Position numbers and translations under genes: made by a program. The notes below the pieces were generated by a model, which worked only from the letters and a program-made list of their open reading frames with translations, was not told the DNA's origin and did no database searches. Below, piece by piece: positions 9,629 to 18,427 of a DNA stretch of 64,000 bases. Origin of the DNA: Tabrizicola aquatica (GTDB taxonomy: Bacteria; Pseudomonadota; Alphaproteobacteria; Rhodobacterales; Rhodobacteraceae); NCBI RefSeq assembly GCF_002900975.1, contig NZ_PJON01000001.1, forward strand, positions 1,116,001 to 1,180,000, in the 5' to 3' direction. Each line of letters starts with the position of its first letter. The stretch's first letter is position 1.

Positions 9629-9891
9629 TACAGGGCGCGGTTGACCCGGTCCTCCTGGACCTCGTTCAACCGCAGCACCGGACGGGCCAGCGGGTCGCGC
9701 GGATCGATCACCCGGGCCGCCAGGGGCCGCAGGAAGGCCACGCCGCCGTATTTGCCATCCTTCGCCAGCGAGGACACCGGCGCATTCGGGTCGCGCTTGC
9801 GGTCAATGGTGCGCTCCTTGCTGACCAAGGCCAGCACGATCACGGCCAGCAGGGTGAAAAGCGCAAGCAGCGGAATCATTTCTTCGAACAT
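9625..9891 (-). CDS. Hypothetical single-helix membrane protein
   Basis: An 88-residue protein: MFEEMIP, then one hydrophobic helix (about residues 7-24), then a charged cytoplasmic or periplasmic tail with the motif YGGVAFLRPL near the middle. I chose the ATG at 9891; the open sequence upstream of it reads as non-coding. It converges on the preceding plus-strand gene with stop codons overlapping by two bases. No known domain. Confidence 0.55.
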   Translation of the reverse strand: MFEEMIPLLALFTLLAVIVLALVSKERTIDRKRDPNAPVSSLAKDGKYGGVAFLRPLAARVIDPRDPLARPVLRLNEVQEDRVNRALY

Positions 9892-10086
9892 CGTCGGACT
9901 CCATGCAAAGGGTGCCACATTGGCACCGGTTGCAGGGTCAACCCGACCGTGGCCCGGATGGTTCCCGACCGCGCGCCGCCCCCTCCTCGTGCGACTTCGT
10001 CTTCTCGTCGGCCCCCAAACGCCGGCGTGTCCCAGAGGTGCCAAGCGAGGAGTGACGAAGTCATCGACGAGCGCCCCCGCCAGACA

Positions 10087-10560
10087 CTACTGGCTGAACC
10101 CCTCGCCCGGCCTCCAGACCCAGGCCTCGCCATCCTCGCCAGACTGCCGCATCGGGTCCTCTTCCAGCAGGATCATGTCATTCGTGACCGAAACCACCAG
10201 TTCGACACAGGTCGTCAGCGGACCGTCGGTCGCCAGCAACGGGCCAAGCGTGATCACATGATAGGCCAAAGGCGTACCGGTCTCGCAGCTGTGCGTTGCA
10301 TGCATCCGCGTCACCACCGCCGGCACGCCCAGAAGCCCGACGCCAAGATCATCGGTCGCGAAAGTCTCGATCTCGATGTCATCGCCCGACAGGACCTGCG
10401 TGCGTTCGTAAAGGTTCGGGCCGACCCACATGATTTCGATCGGGTCGATATACTCGATCCAGATCTGCTGATCCCCGGCCGAATAGGTTTCGTCGCGGCC
10501 CTCAGCCCCCGCCGCACTGGCCAATAGCGCCGCCGCCAGCGCGATCCGCGCCCGGCTCAT
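10087..10560 (-). CDS. Secreted protein, paralogue of the upstream gene product
   Basis: A 157-residue protein with a signal peptide (residues 1-19, ending SAAGAE) and a mature part with two Cys (HSCETG, LTTCVEL). It ends with EAWVWRPGEGFSQ. The same C-terminal phrase (WVWxPGxGF), preceded by a similarly spaced Cys pair, occurs in the protein encoded immediately upstream, so the two are related. Its ATG overlaps that gene's stop (ATGA), so they are co-translated. Function unknown; periplasmic location inferred. Confidence 0.75.
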   Translation of the reverse strand: MSRARIALAAALLASAAGAEGRDETYSAGDQQIWIEYIDPIEIMWVGPNLYERTQVLSGDDIEIETFATDDLGVGLLGVPAVVTRMHATHSCETGTPLAYHVITLGPLLATDGPLTTCVELVVSVTNDMILLEEDPMRQSGEDGEAWVWRPGEGFSQ

Positions 10561-11375
10561 GGCGTGCTCCAGTCGACCAGGGCCAGCGCCTCAGGCGGCC
10601 AAAGGCTGCGGTCGACCGGCCAGATCTGCGGAGAGGCGTCGTCATAGGTCTGCCAGATCGCAAAGACGCCCTGCGTCTCGCGGTGCAGATACAGGATCGC
10701 CCAATCGGTGTCGCAGGTCGGCTTGTCGCAGGCGCTGCCCAGATAGCCCTCTGACGTCAGATTCCCCGCACCAATGCCACCGATCAGCCGGGCATAATCC
10801 GGGAACTCCGCGCCCAGCCCCGCTTGCAGCCGGTCCAGCACCGGGATTAGCGCCAGAGCATCCACCGGATGCGCCCCGGCCAGGCTGTCAAAGCCCTCCC
10901 AACCACCATTCGAGGCAAAGCCGACCGCCGGGCCGGGCGCAAAGCCCGCGCCGGGTGTCCAGACCCAGGTCTCGCCCGGCGTGCCCGGCAGGGCGTCCGC
11001 GGCAAAGACAATCCGCCCGCCGTCAACCCGAGGGGTGAAATAGGCGCAGCTTTCGACCGGCCCCCAGAATTCGGGCGGGCCGCTTTCGGGCAGGGCCAGC
11101 ACCACGGGCGCCGCATTGCAGGCATTGCCGCCCGCCCCCGCCGCGCCGGTCAGAACCGTGACGCCGTCCACCACCTGCGGCGCGTCGTCCATGTAGATGA
11201 CGCCGTTTTCATGCAGCACCGCCCCATCCACGACCAGGGCCGCGCTGCCCATGCCATCGTCGGTGACGGTGATCTCGCGCCCCGCGACGCGCATACCTTC
11301 GGCCAACAGGGCCGAGCCACAAAGCCCCGCAAGCCCCCCCACCAGAAGTCCCGCACCGATGACCGCACTCCGCAT
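10557..11375 (-). CDS. Secreted protein of unknown function
   Basis: A 272-residue protein beginning at MRSAVIGAG with a signal peptide of about 26 residues. I rejected a longer start at 11498, whose first 41 residues are basic and unlike a protein N-terminus. The central part (Cys in NACNAAP and VESCAYF, then GETWVWTPGAGF) matches the whole of the smaller downstream paralogue. The C-terminal 110 residues are an extra region with SACDKPTCDTD, and resemble no family I know. Likely periplasmic. Confidence 0.72.
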   Translation of the reverse strand: MRSAVIGAGLLVGGLAGLCGSALLAEGMRVAGREITVTDDGMGSAALVVDGAVLHENGVIYMDDAPQVVDGVTVLTGAAGAGGNACNAAPVVLALPESGPPEFWGPVESCAYFTPRVDGGRIVFAADALPGTPGETWVWTPGAGFAPGPAVGFASNGGWEGFDSLAGAHPVDALALIPVLDRLQAGLGAEFPDYARLIGGIGAGNLTSEGYLGSACDKPTCDTDWAILYLHRETQGVFAIWQTYDDASPQIWPVDRSLWPPEALALVDWSTP

Positions 11376-11548
11376 CCCGACCTCACAAGCTTTTGCCTGC
11401 CGCCAGACTGCCCGCGCCAGCCCCTGGGCGCCAGAGCGGAAACCCTGACCCAAGGGGCAGCGCGTCCGGGTTAAGGCCAGGTTAACGCGAACCGGCATCT
11501 ATCTGTTTATAATAGGCAATCAGAAAGTGACCACCGTGGACACTGTGG

Positions 11549-12892
11549 TCAGACAGCCGCCTCGACCGCGCCAACGATCTCGTCGACGACCTGGATCAGC
11601 AGACCCTCGTCCTCACATTCGGCCATCACCCGGATCAGGGGCTCGGTCCCGGATTTGCGGATCAGGATGCGCCCCCGCCCGGCGATCCGCTCCTCACTTG
11701 CGCGGATCACCGCCTGCACCGCCGCGACCTCCAGCGGCCGGGCCTCGGCACTGAACCGGACGTTCTTCAAAAGCTGCGGGACCGTGTCGAAGGACCGGGT
11801 CAGCTCGCTCGCCGGCCGCCCGGTCCGCACCATCTCGGCCAGGAACTGCAGGCCCGCGATCAGCCCGTCCCCGGTCGTCGCATAGTCGGTCATCACGATA
11901 TGCCCCGACTGCTCCCCCCCCAGGTTGAACCCGCCCTCGCGCATCCGTTCGACGACGTAGCGGTCGCCCACCGAGGTCCGCTCCAGCCGCAGCCCCCGGC
12001 CTTCCAGGAACCGCTCCAGCCCCAGGTTGGACATCACGGTCGCCACCAGCGCCCCGCCCTGCAGCCGCCCCTCCTCGGCCCAGCGGGCCGCCAGCAGCGC
12101 CATGATCTGGTCGCCGTCCGCCACACGGCCGGTCTCGTCCAGGATCATCACCCGATCCGCATCCCCGTCCAGACTGATGCCCACATGCGCGCCGTGGGCC
12201 ACCACCGCCTCGGCCGCCGTCTCGGTGTGGGTGGACCCGCAGCGGTCGTTGATGTTGGTCCCGTTCGGAGCCACGCCGATAGGGATCACCTCGGCCCCCA
12301 ACTCCCACAGCACCTCGGGGGCCGCGCGATAGGCCGCCCCGTTGGCGCAGTCGATCACCACCTTCAGCCCGTCCAGCCGCAGGCCGGTCGGAAAGCTCGT
12401 CTTGACGAACTCCTGATACCGGCCCCGCCCGTCCTCGATCCGCTTAGCGCGACCGATGTTTTGCGGCTGGGCCGGCGCAATCTCGCCCTCGACCAGCGCC
12501 TCGATCTCGGCCTCGGCGGCGTCCGACAGCTTGAACCCGTCCGGGCCGAAGAACTTGATCCCGTTGTCCTGGTGCGGGTTGTGGCTGGCCGAGATCATCA
12601 CCCCCACATCCGCCCGCATCGATCGCGTCAGATACCCCACCGCCGGCGTCGGCACCGGGCCAAGGAGCAGCACGTTCATCCCCGTCGAGGTCAGACCCGC
12701 CGTCAGCGCGTTCTCCAGCATATAGCCCGACAGTCGCGTATCCTTGCCGATCACCACCCGATGCCCCGAAGAGCCGTCGCGCCGGAAGTGCCGCCCGGCG
12801 GCCGCGCCCAGTTTCAGCGCCATCTCGGCGGTCATCGGCCAGGTATTGGCCCGGCCGCGCACCCCGTCAGTCCCGAACAGCTTGCGGCTCAT
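11549..12892 (-). CDS. glmM: Phosphoglucosamine mutase
   Basis: This enzyme converts glucosamine-6-phosphate to glucosamine-1-phosphate on the way to UDP-GlcNAc for peptidoglycan and LPS. At 447 residues it has the family's usual length. The phosphoserine is in [20 protein letters not shown] near residue 103, the metal-binding loop is [10 protein letters not shown], the sugar-specificity loop is GGEQSGHI, and the phosphate-binding loop is [12 protein letters not shown]. The ATG at 12892 overlaps the folP stop (ATGA), so it is the last gene of a folB-folP-glmM operon, a common alphaproteobacterial order. Confidence 0.97.
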   Translation of the reverse strand: MSRKLFGTDGVRGRANTWPMTAEMALKLGAAAGRHFRRDGSSGHRVVIGKDTRLSGYMLENALTAGLTSTGMNVLLLGPVPTPAVGYLTRSMRADVGVMISASHNPHQDNGIKFFGPDGFKLSDAAEAEIEALVEGEIAPAQPQNIGRAKRIEDGRGRYQEFVKTSFPTGLRLDGLKVVIDCANGAAYRAAPEVLWELGAEVIPIGVAPNGTNINDRCGSTHTETAAEAVVAHGAHVGISLDGDADRVMILDETGRVADGDQIMALLAARWAEEGRLQGGALVATVMSNLGLERFLEGRGLRLERTSVGDRYVVERMREGGFNLGGEQSGHIVMTDYATTGDGLIAGLQFLAEMVRTGRPASELTRSFDTVPQLLKNVRFSAEARPLEVAAVQAVIRASEERIAGRGRILIRKSGTEPLIRVMAECEDEGLLIQVVDEIVGAVEAAV

Positions 12893-13908
12893 GCCTGTCC
12901 CTCCAGATGGTCGGTATGCAGCGCCTGCCACAGCCGCAGCGCCTGCCGCGTCTCGGCCACGTCATGCACCCGGGTGATCTGCACCCCTTGCGCGATCCCC
13001 GACAGCGCGACGGCAACCGATCCCGGCATCCGTTCTTCGGCCGTCTCGGCCCGCCCGATCGAGCCGATGAACCGCTTGCGGGACGTACCGACCAGCAGCG
13101 GACAGCCCAGCCCATGGAACAAGGACAGCCCGCGCAGCAGCACCAGGTTGTGCGCCATGGTCTTGCCAAAACCGATGCCGGGATCGATGGCGATATCTTC
13201 GCGGGCGATCCCCATAGCCTCGGCCCGGGCGAGGCGCTCGGCCAGCGCGTCATAGACATCCAGCAGCACGTCGCCATATTGGGGCGCGTCCTGCATCGTC
13301 TCGGGCAGGCCCTGGGCATGCATCAGGACCATCGGCACCCGCGCCTTGGCCACGACCTTGCCCAGCGAGGGGTCGAAATCCAGGCCCGAGACATCGTTGA
13401 CCACCGAGGCCCCCGCCTTCAGCGCTGCGGTCGCCACCAGAGACTTGCGCGTGTCGACCGAGATCGGCGCGCGCATGCCCCCGGCGCGCAGCGCCTCGAT
13501 CACCGGGGCGGTGCGGGCGATTTCCTCGGCCACCGGCACTTCGGCCGCGCCGGGCCGCGTGCTTTCGCCGCCGATATCCACCAGTTCCGCCGACCGCGCG
13601 ACCAGCCGCGCATGGTCCACCGCGGCCGCCTGAGACAGGTAGCGGCCGCCGTCCGAGAAACTGTCCGGCGTCGTATTGACGATCCCCATCAGCCGTGGCC
13701 GGTCCATCGACAGGCTGGCGAAGTCGGGGCGCGGGGCGGTCAGGCGGTGCAGCACGATCTCGGGCAGGTCACGGGCCGCGATCAGCCGCGGGGCGGCGGC
13801 GCGGGACAGAACCTGAACCCGGTCAAACCAGCACCAGCCACCGGCAAGAGAGAAAGCGCCGTCCGGGCGGGCGGCATCGGTCATTGCGATCGGTCTGAAG
13901 TATTCCAT
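12889..13908 (-). CDS. folP: Dihydropteroate synthase
   Basis: Joins p-aminobenzoate to dihydropterin pyrophosphate in folate synthesis; it is the sulfonamide target. The diagnostic loop [15 protein letters not shown] lies near residue 74, after an N-terminal extension of about 70 residues that many alphaproteobacterial enzymes also carry. Further signatures are [37 protein letters not shown] and GTSRKRFIG. Length is 339 residues. It is coupled by a 4-base overlap to glmM downstream and lies 24 bp after folB. Confidence 0.97.
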   Translation of the reverse strand: MEYFRPIAMTDAARPDGAFSLAGGWCWFDRVQVLSRAAAPRLIAARDLPEIVLHRLTAPRPDFASLSMDRPRLMGIVNTTPDSFSDGGRYLSQAAAVDHARLVARSAELVDIGGESTRPGAAEVPVAEEIARTAPVIEALRAGGMRAPISVDTRKSLVATAALKAGASVVNDVSGLDFDPSLGKVVAKARVPMVLMHAQGLPETMQDAPQYGDVLLDVYDALAERLARAEAMGIAREDIAIDPGIGFGKTMAHNLVLLRGLSLFHGLGCPLLVGTSRKRFIGSIGRAETAEERMPGSVAVALSGIAQGVQITRVHDVAETRQALRLWQALHTDHLEGQA

Positions 13909-13932
13909 GGCCCCCGATTGGCCGATGCCCTG

Positions 13933-14862
13933 TCACTTGGCAAGGGGGAAGTCTTGGCCCTTTTCGACCGGCACGCGGCTTCCTGCCGGGACCGTAACCT
14001 CGCCGTGAACGATCAGGGCCGTGGCCGACATCATCTCGGCCAGCCACAGCGCCAGAGTGACCGGGGCGGTGCCTTGCGGCCCGTCCACCGCGTCCAGCAC
14101 CAGTTTCGACGGCGCCCAGACCACGGACTGGCCGCGCTTGATCGCCCAGTCGATCTCGGTCCGGGTGGCGACGACGACGCAGCGCGGGTCGCGGGCGGCC
14201 AGCGTCCAGGCATTCTGCTCCATCGCCAGAAGGTCGATCCGGCGCTGGGTCGGCTTGTGGCCGGTCGCAGGGCGCGGAAAGTCGGGCAGACCCACGGTCA
14301 GGATCAGCGGCAGCCCGCGGGTCAACAGGGCATCCAGCCGGGCCGACAGATCGGGGGCCGCAATCGTGGCGTTGTCCAGGTAGACCACCAGCGGATGCAC
14401 CGCCTCGTCCCCCTCGGCACCGACGCGCTGAACCGGAACCTCGGCGCGCGAGCGGACGATCTCGACCCCCAGGGCATAGGGGCCGATGTCCAGCTTCTCG
14501 ATGCGGATGAAGGCGCGCATCGCGGCGGGCTCGGCCAGGATGCGCTCGGCCACGCGCTCGGCCAGCGTTTCCAGCAGGTTCAGCCGTTCCGCCGCCAGTT
14601 CGGCCGCAATCGCCTCGGTGATCCGGTCGTAGGAAAGGATGCGGTCAACGTCATCCTCCAGGGGTTCGGTGACAGGGCGCACCTCGACCGCCACGTTGAA
14701 GCGCAGGCGTTGCTTGTGGCCACGTTCTTTCTGGAAGGCGCCGATATCGGCCTCGACCACATGGTCGCGCAGGGAAATCCGGTCACGCGGGGCGGCCCCG
14801 GCCGAAGCTTCGGACCGATCCTCGGGGTGGGCGAAGGCAAGCTCGATATCGGACATGGTCAT
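13933..14862 (-). CDS. folB: Dihydroneopterin aldolase with uncharacterised C-terminal domain
   Basis: The N-terminal part of about 125 residues is a FolB-type aldolase/epimerase: DRISLRDHVVEADIGAFQKER, then the YDRITEAI helix, LNLLETLAERVAERIL with the catalytic Glu-rich strand, and a KLDIGPYALGVEIVRSR end. It cleaves dihydroneopterin to the hydroxymethyl pterin used by FolK/FolP. Standard FolB stops near 120 residues, but this protein continues for about 180 more as an alpha/beta-looking domain (LVVYLDNATIAAP, then PLILTVGLPDFPRP) that I do not recognise. The start could also be the ATG six bases later. First gene of the folB-folP-glmM operon. Confidence 0.88.
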   Translation of the reverse strand: MTMSDIELAFAHPEDRSEASAGAAPRDRISLRDHVVEADIGAFQKERGHKQRLRFNVAVEVRPVTEPLEDDVDRILSYDRITEAIAAELAAERLNLLETLAERVAERILAEPAAMRAFIRIEKLDIGPYALGVEIVRSRAEVPVQRVGAEGDEAVHPLVVYLDNATIAAPDLSARLDALLTRGLPLILTVGLPDFPRPATGHKPTQRRIDLLAMEQNAWTLAARDPRCVVVATRTEIDWAIKRGQSVVWAPSKLVLDAVDGPQGTAPVTLALWLAEMMSATALIVHGEVTVPAGSRVPVEKGQDFPLAK

Positions 14863-14949
14863 GGGCGCCTCCGCAAGTTCGGCCCCGTCATAGCATCTGG
14901 GACGGCCGGGCCAAGCGAGAAGGCGTCGCGGATGCCGCCATTGGCGACA

Positions 14950-15555
14950 TCACCCGCGCGGGCTGGGTTGGCGGTAAAACAGATGCGCCCCGATCGAGGT
15001 GGTATGGGCGAAACGCTTCGACCAGCCGGGCCGGACATGGCGGGTGTGGAAATGGGTGGCCCCATCGGTCAGAAGGCGCGGCGCGCCGTCCAGCATGGCG
15101 CGGGCGATCCGGCCTGCCAGGTCGGCGGCATCGCGTTCCCGCATCTTCTTCTTGCCGTCGCAGACATAGGAGAACTGGCAGCCCCCACCCCCGCGCTGCT
15201 TGACCACGCCGCAGACGGTGCCGGGATAAAGCCCGCTGTCCTTGCGGTTCAGGATCACCTCGGCCACGGCGATCTGCCCGTCCAGGCTTTCGCCGCGCGC
15301 TTCGAAATACAGCGCCTCGGTCAGGCATTGCCATTCCGCATCGCCTTCGGGCGCGGGTTGGGCGGTCAGCCAGTCCTGCGTCAACCCCTCGGTCTGGGCG
15401 GTGGCGGGCAGCGCGGCCGTAAAGTCGGGGGCGGGAAGCCGTTCGATCAGCGGGGTGCGCATGTCGGCCACCCGGCCATCCGCAGCGACGGGCATGGCCG
15501 ACAGGGCGGCGAGCAACAGGGGCGCAACCACACGCGCCAGGGGATACAGTTTCAT
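14950..15555 (-). CDS. SleB-type cell wall hydrolase, secreted
   Basis: A 201-residue exported protein with a signal peptide ending near AMPVAA (residue 24). The C-terminal half is the Hydrolase_2/SleB domain, with the catalytic Glu in LYFEARGESLDGQIAVAEVILNR (quoted here in parts: FEARGES, then VILNR), followed by VCGVVKQR, CQFSYVCDG and a late HFHTRHVRPGW. Members cleave peptidoglycan (lytic transglycosylase-like). The start at 15555 places the signal peptide at the N-terminus; a longer frame upstream adds only a basic tract. Confidence 0.9.
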   Translation of the reverse strand: MKLYPLARVVAPLLLAALSAMPVAADGRVADMRTPLIERLPAPDFTAALPATAQTEGLTQDWLTAQPAPEGDAEWQCLTEALYFEARGESLDGQIAVAEVILNRKDSGLYPGTVCGVVKQRGGGGCQFSYVCDGKKKMRERDAADLAGRIARAMLDGAPRLLTDGATHFHTRHVRPGWSKRFAHTTSIGAHLFYRQPSPRG

Positions 15556-15744
15556 TCTGCTCTTCCGTCGTTGTTTCCGAAACGGCGGAAGTGACCCCCG
15601 CCTTGCAAGCGGGTCGCTAGGTAGGAGGATGCGGCTTGGGGGTCCACCACTGTTGCTGGAATGCAACGGTTTTCAGCCCGAAGTCGGCGAAATCTCGCCT
15701 AAAATCGGGGGATTCATGTTAACAAAGGGTTACAAGCCCTTGGA

Positions 15745-18339
15745 TTATATCGAATTCCGCCGATCGCGCAACGCCAGATGCGCCGCCGCCAGCCGCGCCA
15801 TCGGCACGCGGTAGGGCGAGCAGCTGACATAGTCAAAGCCCTCGCGCCGGCAGAACTCAATCGACTCCGGGTTGCCGCCATGTTCACCGCAGATGGACAA
15901 TGTCAGGTCCTTGCGGGTCATCCGGCCGCGTTCGGCACCAATGTGCAAAAGTTCGCCCACCCCGTCGACGTCCAGGATATGGAACGGGTCCTCGGGGAAA
16001 ACGCCCTGGCGGACATAGGTGTTCATGAACCGGCCGGCATCGTCGCGGCTAAGGCCATAGGTCATCTGGGTCAGGTCATTGGTGCCAAAGGAGAGGAAAG
16101 CCGCGTGCTGCGCGATCTCGCCTGCCCGCAGGGCCGCGCGCGGGGTTTCGACCATCACGCCCAGCTTATAGTCAAAGCTGGCCCCCGCCTTGGTCCGCAC
16201 CATCGCCGCCAGCGCGTCGATCCGGGTCTTGACCAGTTCCACCTCGCGCCGGGCGCTGACCAGCGGGATCATGATCTCGGGCACGACCGGGGCGCCTCGG
16301 CGGGCCGATTCCAGCGTCGCCTCGAAGATCGCCTGCGCCTGCATGTCATAGATTTCCGGCAGCACCACCCCCAGCCGGACGCCGCGCATCCCCAGCATCG
16401 GGTTCACCTCGGTCAGCGCCTCGGCCCGCCGCGTCACCTCGGAGAGGGGACGGTCCAGCGCCTCGGCCAGATCGCGCAGACCCTCGCGGTCCTGCGGCAG
16501 GAATTCGTGCAAGGGCGGGTCGAAGAGCCGGATGCAGACTGGCAGGCCCTGCATGATTTCAAAGAGTTGCACGAAATCCGCCCGCTGCATCGGCAAAAGC
16601 CGCGCCAGCGCCGCCGCCCGGTCGCCCGGCGTGTCGGCGAAGATCATCTCGCGCATGACGATCAGCCGGTCCTCGTCAAAGAACATATGCTCGGTCCGGC
16701 ACAGGCCGATCCCCTCGGCCTCGAACTTGCGGGCAGTCTCGGCATCCGCCGGCGTGTCGGCATTCGCGCGCACCCCGATGTCGCGCACCTCGTCGGCCCA
16801 GGACAGGAGGCGGCGGAAACTGTCGTCCAGCGCCGGGGGCAGCATCTCGGCCGCGCCCGCCAGCGCCTCACCCTTGGAGCCGTCCAGCGTCACCAGGTCA
16901 CCCTCGCGGAACACCCGGCCATCCGCCGCCGTCAGCTTCTTGTCGCGCGCGTCCAGCCGCATGTCGCTGGCGCCGACCACGCAAGGCAGGCCCAGCCCGC
17001 GCGCGATCACCGCCGCGTGGCTGGTCATGCCGCCGCGTTCCGTCAGCACGGCCGCGGCCGAATGCATCCCCCGGATATCCTCGGGCGAGGTTTCGCGCCG
17101 CACCAGCACGCAAGGCTCGCCCCGCGCCGCTGCCGCCTGCGCGGCAGAGGACGAGAACACCAGAATCCCCGTCGCCGCCCCGGGCGAGGCCGCAATCCCC
17201 CGCGCCACCACGTCGCGCGCCCCGCGCGGATCGACCTGGTGGTGCAGAAGTTCCGAGAGCGCCCGGGGTTCGACCCGCAGGATCGCCTCGTCGCGCGGGA
17301 TGATCCCGTCCTCGGCCAGCGCAACCGCGATCCGCAACCCCGCCCGGGCCGAGCGTTGCACCTTCACCGCATCCAGCACCGCCAGGCGGCCGTCCTCGAC
17401 GGTGAACTCGACCTGCATCTCCTCGCGCAGGCGGGCACGGCAGATCGCGCCATAGTCGACCAGGCTGGCAAAAACCTCGGGCGCCACATCCTCCAGCGAG
17501 GGGCCGCGCGGGTCGCGCGTCAGATACAAAGCCTCGGTCGTTTTCAGCGCATCGCGACCCTGGCTTTGCCCCAGGTAACGTCCGGTGATCTGCCGCTGGC
17601 CGGTCACCGGATCGACGAACTGGATCACGCCCGACCCGCTGATCCCCTGCCCGATCCCCTGCGCCATTTCCTGCACGACCAGCCCCAGCGCCGCCTCATC
17701 CGGCGCGCCCTTGGCCTGGCGCAAGAGGCGCGCCGAGGTCCCCTCCCAGGCCCGCGCCATGCTGCGCAGGACCTCGGACAACTGGCGGGCGGCCTCTTGC
17801 GGGAAGGGTTCGTCGGTCTCGACCTCGTACTCGCGCAGCGCCTCGCGCAGGGCGCCCGGTCCCGGCTTCAGCGCGTCGAACACGTCCGGGTCCAACCGCG
17901 CGACATGGATCGCATAGGCCTGGACAAAGCGCAGATACAGGGCGTCGGCCGCCTGTTCGCCATGGGTTTCGGCCAGCCGCGCGTGGCGCTTGGCGTTCAT
18001 CCCGATGTTCAGGATCGTCGCCGGACCGCCCCAATCCGGGTTCGCCGGGCTGGGGCGCACGCTGATCAGCGGGCCGTCGCCGAAATGGTCCAGGATTCCG
18101 GCCGCATCCACCCCATGCCCGGCCGCAATCGCCCGCACCGTGGCGGTGGGCAGGGCGACGGACTTTGGCACCGGCAGGTCCAGCCGCACCAGACGCTGCA
18201 AGCACTTCGCACGCCAGCCATGGCTGGCCGTCGCGATCTGCGCCGGGGGCGTGATCTGGACGAACTCGGCAATCGGATCGTGTTTCTGCACCGCAGCACC
18301 TTTGTGTTCAGGTGCAGAATACGCCGAAAGCCCTGTCAA
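15745..18339 (-). CDS. Pyruvate, phosphate dikinase-like protein with degenerate nucleotide-binding half
   Basis: An 864-residue relative of PPDK. The phosphohistidine domain is intact (GGMTSHAAVIARGLGLPCVVG, His near 442), as is the PEP/pyruvate barrel: CIRLFDPPLHEFLP, LTEVNPMLGMRGVRLG, VMVETPRAA, FGTNDLTQMTYGLSRDD and the acid/base Cys in SICGEHGGNPESI near 813. The N-terminal ATP-grasp part is odd: the usual VRSGA...PGMMDT loop reads VRPSPANPDWGGPAT (about 92-107), and the LQTR strand reads LDAV (about 321). A GTG 16 codons in (18291) is an alternative start. It could be a working PPDK with an unusual site or a protein that now uses another phosphodonor. Confidence 0.85.
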   Translation of the reverse strand: MTGLSAYSAPEHKGAAVQKHDPIAEFVQITPPAQIATASHGWRAKCLQRLVRLDLPVPKSVALPTATVRAIAAGHGVDAAGILDHFGDGPLISVRPSPANPDWGGPATILNIGMNAKRHARLAETHGEQAADALYLRFVQAYAIHVARLDPDVFDALKPGPGALREALREYEVETDEPFPQEAARQLSEVLRSMARAWEGTSARLLRQAKGAPDEAALGLVVQEMAQGIGQGISGSGVIQFVDPVTGQRQITGRYLGQSQGRDALKTTEALYLTRDPRGPSLEDVAPEVFASLVDYGAICRARLREEMQVEFTVEDGRLAVLDAVKVQRSARAGLRIAVALAEDGIIPRDEAILRVEPRALSELLHHQVDPRGARDVVARGIAASPGAATGILVFSSSAAQAAAARGEPCVLVRRETSPEDIRGMHSAAAVLTERGGMTSHAAVIARGLGLPCVVGASDMRLDARDKKLTAADGRVFREGDLVTLDGSKGEALAGAAEMLPPALDDSFRRLLSWADEVRDIGVRANADTPADAETARKFEAEGIGLCRTEHMFFDEDRLIVMREMIFADTPGDRAAALARLLPMQRADFVQLFEIMQGLPVCIRLFDPPLHEFLPQDREGLRDLAEALDRPLSEVTRRAEALTEVNPMLGMRGVRLGVVLPEIYDMQAQAIFEATLESARRGAPVVPEIMIPLVSARREVELVKTRIDALAAMVRTKAGASFDYKLGVMVETPRAALRAGEIAQHAAFLSFGTNDLTQMTYGLSRDDAGRFMNTYVRQGVFPEDPFHILDVDGVGELLHIGAERGRMTRKDLTLSICGEHGGNPESIEFCRREGFDYVSCSPYRVPMARLAAAHLALRDRRNSI

Positions 18340-18427
18340 TCAAGCGTGACATGTCAGTCCTGTGACGAATCTTTGGGCAGTCTGGAAACCGCTGGCGACC
18401 GCCGTCGTGGTCAAGGGCGGCCGGCGG

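Noticed and set aside
9985-10075. Inverted GACTTCGTC / GACGAAGTC near the end of the secreted-protein gene
   Set aside because: The flanking CTCCTCG parts occur in a different order, so no long stem forms; the loop is about 50 bases and no T run follows, so I do not call a terminator.
11527-11555. GACCAC...GTGGTC inverted repeat behind glmM
   Set aside because: Six-base arms only, overlaps the glmM end, and lacks a T run on the minus strand.
12907-15594. Long plus-strand open frame (about 895 codons) opposite folP, folB and the SleB-like gene
   Set aside because: It runs antisense through three well-recognised genes and has no recognisable motif or ribosome-binding site.
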